From NCBI GenBank assembly GCA_018266615.1, contig JAFEAB010000097.1, positions 17,355 through 81,354 on the forward strand: a stretch of 64,000 nt of DNA. The letters run 5' to 3'. The translations under genes and the position numbers were made by a program. The notes under the pieces are model-generated. The model saw nothing but the letters and a program-made list of their open reading frames with translations. It did no database searches and had not been told where the DNA came from. Source of the DNA: Bacteroidota bacterium (GTDB lineage: Bacteria > Bacteroidota > Bacteroidia > Chitinophagales > Chitinophagaceae). Position 1 is the stretch's first letter; every line of letters begins with the position of its first letter. Positions 34,297-44,500 of this stretch are shown piece after piece.

Positions 34297-35334
34297 ATGG
34301 CAGACCACAGGAATATTAGAGAATTAGACCTCACCGAATTAAAAGCCTATTTTGAAGCGATTGGAGATAAAAAGTTCAGGGCCATGCAGGCTTACGAATG
34401 GCTTTGGAAAAAGAATGCACGCAGTTTTGATGAAATGAGCAACCTCTCCCTTGATTTGCGGAAAAGGCTGGCCGAAGATTTCTCATTCAATTCTATAAAA
34501 GTTGACATTACCCAACAAAGTGCCGATGGAACCCTTAAATCAAGGTTCATCACCCACGATGGTCATCTAATGGAGGGGGTCGTCATCCCTACCGAAAAAA
34601 GGAATACGGCCTGCGTATCTTCCCAGATAGGCTGTAGCCTTAGTTGTAAATTTTGTGCTACCGGGCAAATGGACAGAAAAAGAAACCTGCATTTTGATGA
34701 AATTTACGACCAGGTTGCCATTCTGAATGAGCAAAGCCTTGCCCATTACGGAACACCGCTCAGCAATATTGTGTTTATGGGGATGGGCGAGCCCCTTTTA
34801 AATTATAAAAATGTAAACCGTGCAATTGAACGGATTACCTCGCCCGATGCCATGGGCATGAGCCCAAAAAGGATTACGGTTTCCACTGCCGGAGTTGCCA
34901 AAATGATCCGGCAATTAGGGGATGATGAAGTTCGATTTAACCTGGCTCTTTCCCTTCATGCAGCAACAGATGAAAAACGTAACCGTATCATGGGAATTAA
35001 TGAAACGAATAATATTGATGCACTCGTAGATGCCTTGAATCATTTCTACCAGAAAACCAAGAACGATATTACGCTGGAATACGTATTACTAAGAGGTGAA
35101 AACGATAGCCTGGAAGATGCTGAAGAACTGGTGAAAGTGTACCGGAAAATTCCAACCCACCTGGTAAATGTGATCGAATATAACCAGGTAGAAGGAATCC
35201 ATTTCACCAAATCGGATGAGGATAGCACCCAGGCGTTTACAGATTACCTCGCCGGCAAAAGAGTAAATGTAAGAGTGCGGAGAAGCAGGGGCAAGGACAT
35301 AGATGCCGCATGTGGCCAACTCGCTAATAAATAA
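34297..35334 (+). CDS. rlmN: 23S rRNA/tRNA adenine-C2 methyltransferase
   Basis: This 345-residue radical SAM enzyme methylates carbon 2 of adenine in 23S rRNA and in some tRNAs. The radical SAM cysteines are Cys113, Cys117 and Cys120 (CSLSCKFC), followed by the GEPLLNY region that binds SAM. The methyl-carrying Cys339 is present in DAACGQL near the C-terminus. Length matches RlmN. It is transcribed divergently from the thiolase gene and no partner genes follow; the next 480 bases are repeat-containing spacer. Confidence 0.96.
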   Translation: MADHRNIRELDLTELKAYFEAIGDKKFRAMQAYEWLWKKNARSFDEMSNLSLDLRKRLAEDFSFNSIKVDITQQSADGTLKSRFITHDGHLMEGVVIPTEKRNTACVSSQIGCSLSCKFCATGQMDRKRNLHFDEIYDQVAILNEQSLAHYGTPLSNIVFMGMGEPLLNYKNVNRAIERITSPDAMGMSPKRITVSTAGVAKMIRQLGDDEVRFNLALSLHAATDEKRNRIMGINETNNIDALVDALNHFYQKTKNDITLEYVLLRGENDSLEDAEELVKVYRKIPTHLVNVIEYNQVEGIHFTKSDEDSTQAFTDYLAGKRVNVRVRRSRGKDIDAACGQLANK

Positions 35335-35816
35335 ATTTTCTTAATAAACGGATGCATTCTTTCTCCAAATATGATAGGGGCATTGGGGTATGAGTTACGA
35401 ATTATGAATTACGAGGTACGAATTACGAGTTACGAATTACGAGGTACGAATTACGAGGTACGAATTACGAGTTACGAATTACGAGGTACGAATTACGAGG
35501 TACGAATTACGAGGTACGAATTACGAGTTAGGAATTACGAGTTAGGAGTTTGTGGGATGAAAATTTAAAAAAATGCGTTGCAAATCATTAAGCAAGTCAA
35601 ATAGTACAAAGATTTATATCCCGAAGTAAAGGGGGAGTTTAAAAGGCAGGGTAACCCAAAGAAGTCCAAACCCAAAAATTAAACATAACAGCCAGATTTA
35701 CACCTTAATAGAAAAAAAGAGTGCTCGAATTGGGGATATTTTAGTTTGAAAACATAATAAATCAATCAATTTTAAGTTATTATGAAGCAAACCCCTGTTA
35801 ACCTGGGAAAAACTAC
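35335..35816. other. Intergenic spacer with tandem repeat
   Basis: This stretch of 482 bases between rlmN and the secreted orphan protein contains the 14-bp tandem repeat at 35389-35552, followed by AT-rich sequence. A 12-codon open frame (35782-35820) runs into the next gene with an ATGA overlap. I see no clear terminator for rlmN and no good promoter match. Confidence 0.6.
35389..35552. repeat. 14-bp tandem repeat (nested 7-bp units), about 11.7 copies
   Basis: The consensus unit is TACGAATTACGAGK, repeated without gaps; the middle units are nearly identical and the outer ones decay (TATG, TAGG variants). Each unit is two 7-mers (TACGAAT and TACGAGK), so it can be read as about 23 copies of a 7-mer. 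The tenth-base variation G/T at the unit end alternates (GG or GT). Similar ATTACGA-type repeats occur between genes in many Bacteroidota. There is no spacer between units, so it is not a CRISPR array. Confidence 0.95.
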
Positions 35817-36290
35817 ATGAAGCACCTTCCTTTCATTCTATTTCTCATAGCAATATTCTCATTTTCCAAATTATCGGTGGGGCAGGATGTGATTCGTCAA
35901 CAGCCTTGTGAAGATTCCTATATTAAACATGAAGTGGACAGTATTAAAGAATTAATGTCAACTAAAGGATTTGTTGTTGTGAAGGAAGCTTCTATGGAAA
36001 TGGTAAGCGAGTATGAAATGCCTATTGTTGTTCCGCTTACGGCAGGTTCCTGGTATCAGTTTGTATTTATTGGAGATATCGGTTCCCGCCTTTATGAAGT
36101 AAGAATGTACGACTATGAAGAAAGGCAGGTTGCTTATGAAAAGAAGATGTGGGGCGATGTGGATGGAAATGTAATCAGCTTCGACTATATCCCCAAGGTT
36201 TCGGAATATCATATGATAAAACCCGTCCAAATTAATAAAAAAAAGAAAAAGGTATGCGGGTATGTGATGTTGTTGAAACGAGTTGCATAA
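35817..36290 (+). CDS. Secreted protein of unknown function
   Basis: This 157-residue protein has a signal peptide (about 1-22, ending near SVGQ). The mature part holds two Cys (CEDS near residue 31 and VCGY near the end) and a mixed strand pattern with many Tyr, for example SWYQFVFIGDIGSRLYEVRM with YDYEERQ, and a lysine run (KKKKK) near the C-terminus. No family is recognised. It stands alone between non-coding stretches. A 12-codon frame upstream stops inside its start codon (ATGA), and a terminator lies 27 bases after its stop. A coding assignment is supported by the signal peptide, normal codon usage and the terminator. Confidence 0.8.
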   Translation: MKHLPFILFLIAIFSFSKLSVGQDVIRQQPCEDSYIKHEVDSIKELMSTKGFVVVKEASMEMVSEYEMPIVVPLTAGSWYQFVFIGDIGSRLYEVRMYDYEERQVAYEKKMWGDVDGNVISFDYIPKVSEYHMIKPVQINKKKKKVCGYVMLLKRVA

Positions 36291-36317
36291 AATACATCGT
36301 TTATAGCTTCCCTGTTT

Positions 36318-36342
36318 CCACCTGCGGGTGGATTTTTTGTTT
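36318..36342 (+). terminator. Rho-independent terminator after the secreted orphan gene
   Basis: CCACC pairs with GGTGG around a 4-base loop and is followed by ATTTTTTG and more T. It starts 27 bases after the stop at 36290. Confidence 0.75.
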
Positions 36343-37367
36343 TCCGTATTAAAAAAACCGAATGCCGGATGTTCAGGTCCAGGAAGTATTGATCCGAGGG
36401 TGAATTGGCGGATTTTGCATGAAGGTTACGGGTGGCTATCAAAAATAGCAGAGATAGACATCAATTCTCATTAAGAATTCACCCAAATTTCAGTTATCCA
36501 ATTGCATTGGATGGGGCACTAAATAATAATATTCCATTTCTAAAGTTTCTTTAGTTCATTCTCCTGGCTAAAATTAAAACAAGTTATATTTTCGCCCCCG
36601 GGGTGGGGGCAGCAAACCGTCAGAAAAATCTGCGTTTTCCGGCTAAACCGAAGGCTTCAATGGGTAACCCTAACACTTAATTCGGGGACCCCTGAACCCC
36701 AACTAATAATCAGGGGCTATTGAATACAACAAAAGGCAATAAAGATTAAATGAAAAATATTAGCATGCAGGAACTCCACCAGTTATGAAAAAAAATTATT
36801 CCAGTGAACTATATTACTTTCCTGGCAACTTATTTAGAAATTTAATTTCTTTGATTCAGCGTCTATCCTGCCCGGAGAATGGTTGGGAATAGTAAACGCA
36901 TGGCCCCAACCAATGACCTAAAATTCAACTTCTTTCTTTCGCCACATAGATTTACTTCGCCCGGCATATTTTCAACTTCTTTTTTCTGGGTTTGGGTATT
37001 GCCGAATTTGTAAATCCTTGTTGTTGTTGAATAAATTGCTATTGTCCGTGTCGTGTTGACCTGTGCGGTTGGGTATTTATTATTTTCAGAAAGGAAGCCA
37101 ACTTATTTAATTACTCACTTCATAATTGATTTTAATGGAACCCACGGATCGCTTTGCTTAATTGAATTAAAAAAAAGTGTAGTGGGGAAAAATAAAAAAT
37201 TCAGAAGGGGCGGCAATGAGTGCCTGCTTACATGTTCACCGTTTGAAACTTAGTCTGAATGTTGCTCACCTGACCAGGTAGTTTACTACCTGTTTAAGGT
37301 TTGGTTATCTGAGCTTGTGCAGCGTTTCATTTTATCATTGACAATAACATACCTCTTTTTGCAAACC
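36343..37367. other. Long non-coding stretch with a small hairpin-rich GC island
   Basis: About 1 kb without a supportable gene. Between 36594 and 36716 the sequence is clearly richer in G+C and can form several hairpins on the plus strand: GCCCCC/GGGGGC (36594-36610, 5-base loop), a GGGTAACCC palindrome near 36662-36670, and CCCCTGA/TCAGGGG (36689-36716). TATATTTT at 36586-36593 is a one-mismatch -7 box just before it. No match to tmRNA, RNase P, SRP RNA or a known riboswitch core was noticed. The rest (36721-37367) is AT-rich with no feature; a 66-codon frame at 37053 lacks any support. Confidence 0.35.
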
Positions 37368-38198
37368 CTAGAACTGACGAGGTATATCGTACTCAATTTT
37401 TTCCACTTTGAATTTTGCGTAATTATAATCTCCCTTCTCAAGTTTCCAGGTAGCCTCTATAGTTGTGGGAATAACTATGCCATTAATTTCTTTATATTCC
37501 GATAATTTCCCAACCCAGGTTTCCAAATTTTCATTTCCCATATACCGCTTCGTCTCAATCTGGGTAATCTCTCCCAAATCATTAAAGGTTACAATGTAAG
37601 AAACCGTAAGATTGGTGCTGGTGAAATTAAGTTTCGAAGATAAATTATCAATCGATATCCATTGTAAATTCTTACTTGGCAAAAGATTTGTAGGAAACCA
37701 AACACTTTCACCGAGCCAACGCAGTAATTCGCCTTGATTATATTTATCGCCTTTCCCGTCCACTAAATTAAAAACCGACAATAGGGATACGACCAGCCTT
37801 CCCTTTCCGGAAATATACATATCCCTTGCTGTAAACAGGGCGGTACTGCCCTTCCAAATAAAACCCGGATTTTCAGTTGTAAAATATTGCTCGCCTTTAA
37901 TGCTAACAAAATCCTTGTTTGGATCTGTTTTGAATTGCCCAATATGGGTAAGCCTGACGTAGCTAATGTAGGGCTGCCCGTTTTTTAAAGCATATTTAAA
38001 ATAACGTTGTACCGGTTCAGGTAAATCCGGGAGCATTTTATTGTCAAAAGTCTTGTTTGGAATATACTTTGATTGAGCAAACAGTTCCCTTACCTCATTC
38101 CTGAATTGATTTAGAAGTAAGATTTTTCCTGAAATTAAAATAATCGCAATTAGTCCAATGATCGATAGAATAATTATCATGTATCGTTTCAGTTTCAT
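37368..38198 (-). CDS. Membrane-anchored protein, DUF6544-like
   Basis: This 276-residue protein has one N-terminal membrane helix (about 6-28) and a large soluble domain outside the cytosol. The sequence LPDLPEPVQRYFKYALKNGQ, then VRLTHIGQFK, GFIWKGSTALF, QGELLRWLGESVWFPTNLLP and VIPTTIEATWKLEKGDY follow the pattern of the DUF6544 family as I recall it; the family has no known function. It is more AT-rich than most genes here. It stands alone on the minus strand with no operon partner; a -7 box match lies upstream at 38233-38240. Confidence 0.8.
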   Translation of the reverse strand: MKLKRYMIIILSIIGLIAIILISGKILLLNQFRNEVRELFAQSKYIPNKTFDNKMLPDLPEPVQRYFKYALKNGQPYISYVRLTHIGQFKTDPNKDFVSIKGEQYFTTENPGFIWKGSTALFTARDMYISGKGRLVVSLLSVFNLVDGKGDKYNQGELLRWLGESVWFPTNLLPSKNLQWISIDNLSSKLNFTSTNLTVSYIVTFNDLGEITQIETKRYMGNENLETWVGKLSEYKEINGIVIPTTIEATWKLEKGDYNYAKFKVEKIEYDIPRQF

Positions 38199-38570
38199 GA
38201 AAGAGGTATATTGATTTGCAAATGCTGCTACCCAAAAATATCTCCCGCATTATAAACCATGAACCCCCGGCGGAAAAGCTACAGGCCATACTGTAAAAGA
38301 CCGGAAATCACGCAGAAATAAAACAATAAAGCATAAACACTAAAAAATAGCAGGCCATCAGAAGGAGACAATTCACAAGAGGGGAACAAGTTTAACCTCT
38401 TCTTCCATTTAAAGACAAATTTAATGGGGGCAAATGAATAGGGCTCCCGTAAAAAATAATCCCAGACTCAAACCTAAACTACTGCGGTTTCATCTCCAAA
38501 TTGTCTAAAATCTTTCTACCAGAATTAATCCCTAACCAATCAATAATCTCCCCTTCTTTAATCCAATTTC
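38199..38570. other. Intergenic spacer downstream of sprA
   Basis: This 372-base stretch has no supportable gene. It contains a perfect -7 box for the DUF6544-like gene on the minus strand (TATTTTTG, 38240-38233, 34 bases before its ATG) without a matching -33 box. A small AAGAGG/CCTCTT inverted repeat near 38376-38401 lacks a T-tract, so no sprA terminator is evident. Confidence 0.45.
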
Positions 38571-41500
38571 CTACGGCGCCAGTGAAATCCTCAATTGTAT
38601 CCCGGCGCGGGTATTGGTGGTGGGTGCACTGGATGAAATATAAGGAACCACCTTCCTCCTGTCGTAATAGAATTTGATATTTATCCGGTTATTCAGGAAA
38701 TAATCGATCGTGGGGCTGATGGTAATTTCGCGGCTGCCGCCGGTTGCAAAATTATTATCCTGATCGAGCCGGCTATTGGCAGTAACGTTATCGCGTATCC
38801 TGAAATCTAACCGGAAATTAATCTCATTCTCCAATTTATTGGATGATTGATTTTTTGAACTGAGGAACTTAGGCCATTTCAACCCAAATGGCATTGGCAA
38901 TCCGCGCTTACGGTACCCGGCACCCACAATAAACTCAGTACTCCGTACTTCGCTCAGTTGGAAATCGTAAAGGCTCAAACTTAATTGTCTGGTTTTGGTA
39001 TATTCAAACTTCGCCTGCAACTGGTTTACAAATTGCATATCCACGCCAATCAATGGAGAGAACTGTTCCTGGATTGTTACATTCGGAACCAGGAAATAAG
39101 GTATAAAATTTTTGGATATAGTGTCGTAGAATGAGGGGTAGCCATAATGCGATACATCCTGGTACAACAAAGCAGAAGTAAAGCCATTCATGCTCAAATT
39201 TCCATTATAGCCATGCGAAAGCGTAAAATTGGTAAATATTTTCTGCAGCCCTTTAATCCGGGTAAGCCCTGTAAAATCAATCTTCCAATTGGGTTTTGGC
39301 ATAATGGCCCGGAACGGATTGGAGCGAATATTCGGGTTATTTTGCTTAATTAAAGCCACTTTCTCCGGATCCTGGCCGGTATAAGCTGCAATAAAGGAAG
39401 GAATCAACACATCCACCGCATATTTTCCATACCCGTAATAATAGCCATCAGCACCCTGGGTTTGGCTATACGGATTGGATGTGCCCAATCGTTTTGACAG
39501 GATCTGCCTGTAATTCTGGAACGTTTTAAATGTTTCGGAAACTCGGTTGGGATCGTATTTTCCAAACAATGTTTTAAACGCAATATAGGTTACATCAAAA
39601 CCACCTCCCGTATAGGGATTAAGATGCAGGAATTTCTTAAGGTTATTTCCTGCTGCGGAAGTATCAATATACCGGAAGGTTTCAGAATAATTCTTGCTGA
39701 ATGTTTTACTTAGGTTAACCGTAATGTTAAGGTCGCGTACCGGTTCCAGGGTAGCCGAAAGCGTTATCCGCTGATCGAAGTTTTGCTGGAATAATGAATT
39801 AAAGGTGGAATCCCGCGTGATCACACCCGATGCCGCCTTTCTATTTAGCCAGGTAGTATCCGGCTGCCGGCCAAAGATGAAATCCCATCCAGGTTCCGAA
39901 CTTCTCCAGTTCTGCCCAAAAAATTGTGTGCTGTCTATATATCCGGGCAAGCGGGTATTTCCCGTTTCTGAAATGGAGAAGTTCACCTGTTTAAGGCTGG
40001 TCAGTAATTTTCCAAAAACTTTTGGAACCGGCGACCAGTAAGGCGTTGCAGTTTGATCTACAATCCTGCGCTTTTTCAGTTTCTTTTTGCCCGATTTGGT
40101 GGTTACTGAATCCTTCACAATCTTCACCCGGTTTCTCCATTTTTCACGGTCTTCAATTTTTGAAGGTTGATCGAGTGCTTTCAGCCATTTACTTTTTTGG
40201 TACAACCGGGTAAAATCAAGTTGTACGGTTCCTTCCTTCTGCTGGCCATTTTCAATAAAATTACCAAGGTCCACGGCAAGCCTCGAAGCTCCAATCCAGC
40301 GGTACACCGCCTGGTATTTTACATTCACTGTGGTCCAGTCTAAAAGTGGAAATTTAGCCGTAGGAAGGGTATAATTCAGGTTCGCTGTTTGGTAGAAGAT
40401 CGTATTTCTTCCTCCTTTCAACAGGTTATCCCAAATGGTATCCTTCTTCTGCTTTGTGTTTAACCTGCCAGCCGGTTCATCAACACGCGAATTATTGGTG
40501 GCAGTATAATCCAAAATGATGGACCGGGTAAAGTTCCAGCGAAGAATATAATCCCGTTGGAAGGTGAAGTACTTATCGTATGTTTCCGGTACTTTGTATT
40601 TATCATCACCCACACTTCGGGGCCTGATAGCGCCGAACTGGCGGTTAAGGTCGGCCCGGAAACTTAACTGGGAAGGAACATAATTAAAATTAAAATCCTT
40701 TATCAGGTCGAACCAGTGCTTTTTATCCTTCTTGAAGAAATTCTTAAACGGTTCAACATACTTAGGTTGCGGGGCAAAGTTATACCCCAGCGCACCCCGG
40801 TGTCTTGTTACCTCATTATTTTCAATAAGTGGGTTATGGCTCTTGGTTTGAATATAGGAATAGCTTACATCAAAATTTGAGATATCATAAATCCGGTTCT
40901 TTGATCCGTTGGTTTTATTTTTCTTTACGTTGGTGAAGTTGATGGTTTTAGTGGACGTGAAATCAACTGCTACATCCTTGATAGAGTCCCTTTCCGCTTT
41001 TGTTGCCGCACCGTTTAATTTATCCTTCAAATGAATATCCTGATCGTATGGATCGTATTGGGGCATGGAAACAGACTGGTTGTAACTGGCATAAACCGGG
41101 ATCGACATACCCCAGCTTTTGGGAAGCAGTTTACCCATTTCCAGGTTGGTGGCTACATCAAACTGGAAGAAATTATCGCGATACCGTTCATTCACTTTTT
41201 GCTCCAATGTTCCAAATCCCTGGGTATGCATATTGGCGGAAACGGATAGGGTTCCCAAATCGGCCAGGTTAACATCTACCCTTCCTAAAGCAGCATAACC
41301 GCCTTTTTCATCCATCGACGACATCCGCAGTTCGTTCACCCATATTTCCCCGCAGGCTACGGGTTTCTTTGTATTTTCCACCCCAAGTAAAATACCCCGT
41401 ATTTCACCCAGGTTTGGATTCCCCATTACCGAGTATTCCTGCCCGTTAGCCATCAATTCCCGGTATATCTGGGTAATAGGAGTGGATGAAAGGTTTCGAT

Positions 41501-44500
41501 GTTGCTTTAACCGCGTGAGATCCTGCAGATCGAGATCAAGAGAATTTCGTGGGTTCCACAACGAATCGTTATAAGCATCGCTATCAGGATTAAGCCCTAA
41601 ATCGGTGGGAGTCAGAATCAATGGGATCCGGATTTCATAATAGTTGTTTACAAAATCGGTACCCATTCTAATAACCGCTGTCAGGTCCCCATCTTCCACA
41701 TTTGTAATCTGCGACACGGATTTTTCTGCATGGATGTACATGAGCAGTTTTTTAAACTGCCTGAGGTCGCGATTTCCAAAGGTTTGAAAAACAGCTTTTG
41801 CATCCCCCTGGCGGAGCGAACAAAATTGAAGGCTCATCGACTGTTCGTTCTGCAACAAATTAACCCCGTTATTGCTTAAGGTTTGCACTCGTTGAATTTC
41901 GCGTGGGGTGCGGTATGGCAAGGGGGTACGCTTATCGTTCTCTTCAATATTCACAGCGCCTACATTAAAGGTAGTGCTGGATGCATCGGAATATAGCCCG
42001 GTCGAATCAACCTTATATTGGAATTTGCGCCAGATATTCCGGGTGAGTTGAAGTTCTCCAAAACGAAGTACTACACTATCCTCAAAATCGGTGAGGAACA
42101 TCCGCATAAACCGGATGGATTTAAAATCGGGGATATTTCCCACTTTCCGGTTGTATTGCGAAATAGGAATCCGGAACTGATACCAGATTTCATCGCGGGT
42201 CTGGCCATTTACCAGGTTAACAGAAACACTTTTCTTGTCAACAATGTAATTCTGTCCAATTTCCATTTCCGGGTTTCCATTGGGCTTAATATTTACGATA
42301 TACTGGAAATATTCTTCTGTTTCGCCCAGGGTATTGTCTTTATTCATATCCTCGGCATCCGGATAAAGGGTGGCAGCCGTTGAAAATTCGGACCCCGAAT
42401 TAATGGGTGAGTTTCCATCCGTATTATTGAAATCTCTATAACGTTCAAGGATACCCGAATTCCCATTAAACCGACTATCCCTGTAATTTACATAGTCATC
42501 AGAAGAAGGATCTGCAAGGGCTTCCTGGTAAACCCGGGATCCTGTGCCAAAGTTTGCAGCCAGTTGTGCCAGGTAGGCCTGCCTCCGTTGTCCTTCCTCC
42601 ACATCTGTTAACCCATCGAGGCCCACATCCTGAAATATGCGATCTTCGGCAATATTGCTGAAGGCATTGGTAACCTGAATGGGGTTGCGTGGAACTTTAC
42701 CCCAAATAGTAGAATCCTCCGGTGCCGGGGCATTCGGGGTGCTCAACCCATTTTCATAAAACCGCCTGCCGTCTTTCAGCACATCTTCCGAAATATTTCC
42801 CAGGTTAAAGTATAACTTACCTCCGGTGGAACTGGTAGCATTGGGGTTCCTTGGAGTATTAATAAACGGATCCTGCACCCAGAATTCAATAAACTCGATA
42901 TTACTGGTTTCAAAATCGGTTTGATCAAGGCTTCGCATTAAACCGCCAAACCTCGATTTGGGATTGAGCAGTTTCCCATCCGCAGTTACACTCCCTACTG
43001 CATCATCGTAGTTATAAGGTCCGCGATACATAGGATAATAGGCCAGATCGAAAGTTACAAGTTGGCTTTCTCCAAATCCGGTGGTGCGTTGAGGGAAGAT
43101 TTCTTTCTGATAAACCTGTCGTACCCGCGGATCGCTAAGTTCCTCTGCATTATTTCCCAGCGGATTGTTTGGGCCTTTATATTGCTGGAGGGTTTGTTCA
43201 ATTTGATACCATGCCAATTTAGCGCGGTTCTTTCCATAATCCAGATTATTACTCAGTGCACCTTCGGGAAATAAGGGGCTACCCGAAACGGTAGTAGCGC
43301 CTACAGGTACAGAGGAAGTCATCCAGCTTATTAGGGGAAAACGCAAATCAATTCCCGATTTACTGCCTTCAAAATCATCGATATAAATCAACCCGTTGGA
43401 TCCCCTGCCAATTTGGGGTGCGTGACCCGGTTTTAAATAAGCTCCCTCGAGGTAAACGCTAACATTCGATGGCGTGGTGGTAGAATAAAAAGGAAGTTTA
43501 TCCAATAATTTAGTAAGCCTTGGGGTTTCTTTCCGGTAATTCAGATCCAATCCATACATGGTATTGCGGATGGGATCTTCATTATAATTAACCTTGGTAA
43601 AGAAGGGCCGTTCGCCAAGGCGAACGATGGTTCCTCCAATACTGAATTGTTCTTTGGCTGTATTTCTAAGAAGGTAATCCAGGCGGAGGCCAAGATAGTT
43701 TCGTTGTTGAAGGCCGAAACTGGCGTTGTTTTCGAAGTTCACTTCTACGGGTAATCCGGCATTCAAAATCGCCTGGTTGGTAACCTTAATGGTTCCAAGA
43801 TCATAATTGATATCATAATCCACCCCTTCCTGCAATAATCTGCCCCCAGCCCTAACGGTTACAGAACCTTTAGGAATATTGTAGCCAATACTTATATCCG
43901 ACGACCCCGATGTTTTTGCCATTCCTTTTAAAACAAACCGGTTCAGATTAGGGTATTGTTGGGCTACGGCCTTAATTGAATCGTATAGCGCATAATACAG
44001 CGTGTCTTTTATATTCGGCACCGTGCTGGTATCGGTATAGATTCCTGTGGCAAGGTCTCTTCCGAATGGTTCCAGAACCGGGAAAATAATCCGGCTGTAT
44101 TGGGAGTTAACCGTGTATCCTTCCACATAATCAAATACACCATCCGGTTGGGGATCGAGTTGACTATTTAACCGGTCGAGGTTGATGAGGGAAATTATGG
44201 GCGAACCCTGGTTTTTATTTCCAAAGGGAACATAGCGTTTGGCTCCAAGTCCGGGTTGTTGGTAAACTACATCCAATTTAAAATCTGCCGGCGATAAAGT
44301 ACCGTAACCAATGCTGTACACATTTTTCATCATCAGTTTCCAAATGGGCAGATTGGTGCGTTGTGAGGTTGCTTTCAACAATTTCAGGAACAATACCTTT
44401 TGGGTGGCGGTGGTACTATCCGGCGGAACATCCTGAGAAAATTCACCTACCTGGAAAATTTTACCCCGGTACGAATATTGGTAAGCCACTGCCAGCACTT

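Noticed and set aside
35389..35552. Possible CRISPR array
   Set aside because: Units are 14 bp, contiguous and without unique spacers; no cas genes are nearby.
35371..35568. Open frame of 65 codons over the tandem repeat, coding for a repeated NYEVRITSYELRGT-like peptide
   Set aside because: The frame is a by-product of the 14-bp repeat. It has no ribosome-binding context, no homology outside such repeats, and ends right after the array.
37053..37253. 66-codon open frame in the long non-coding stretch
   Set aside because: No signal peptide, family motif, promoter match or neighbour supports it; composition is like the surrounding spacer.
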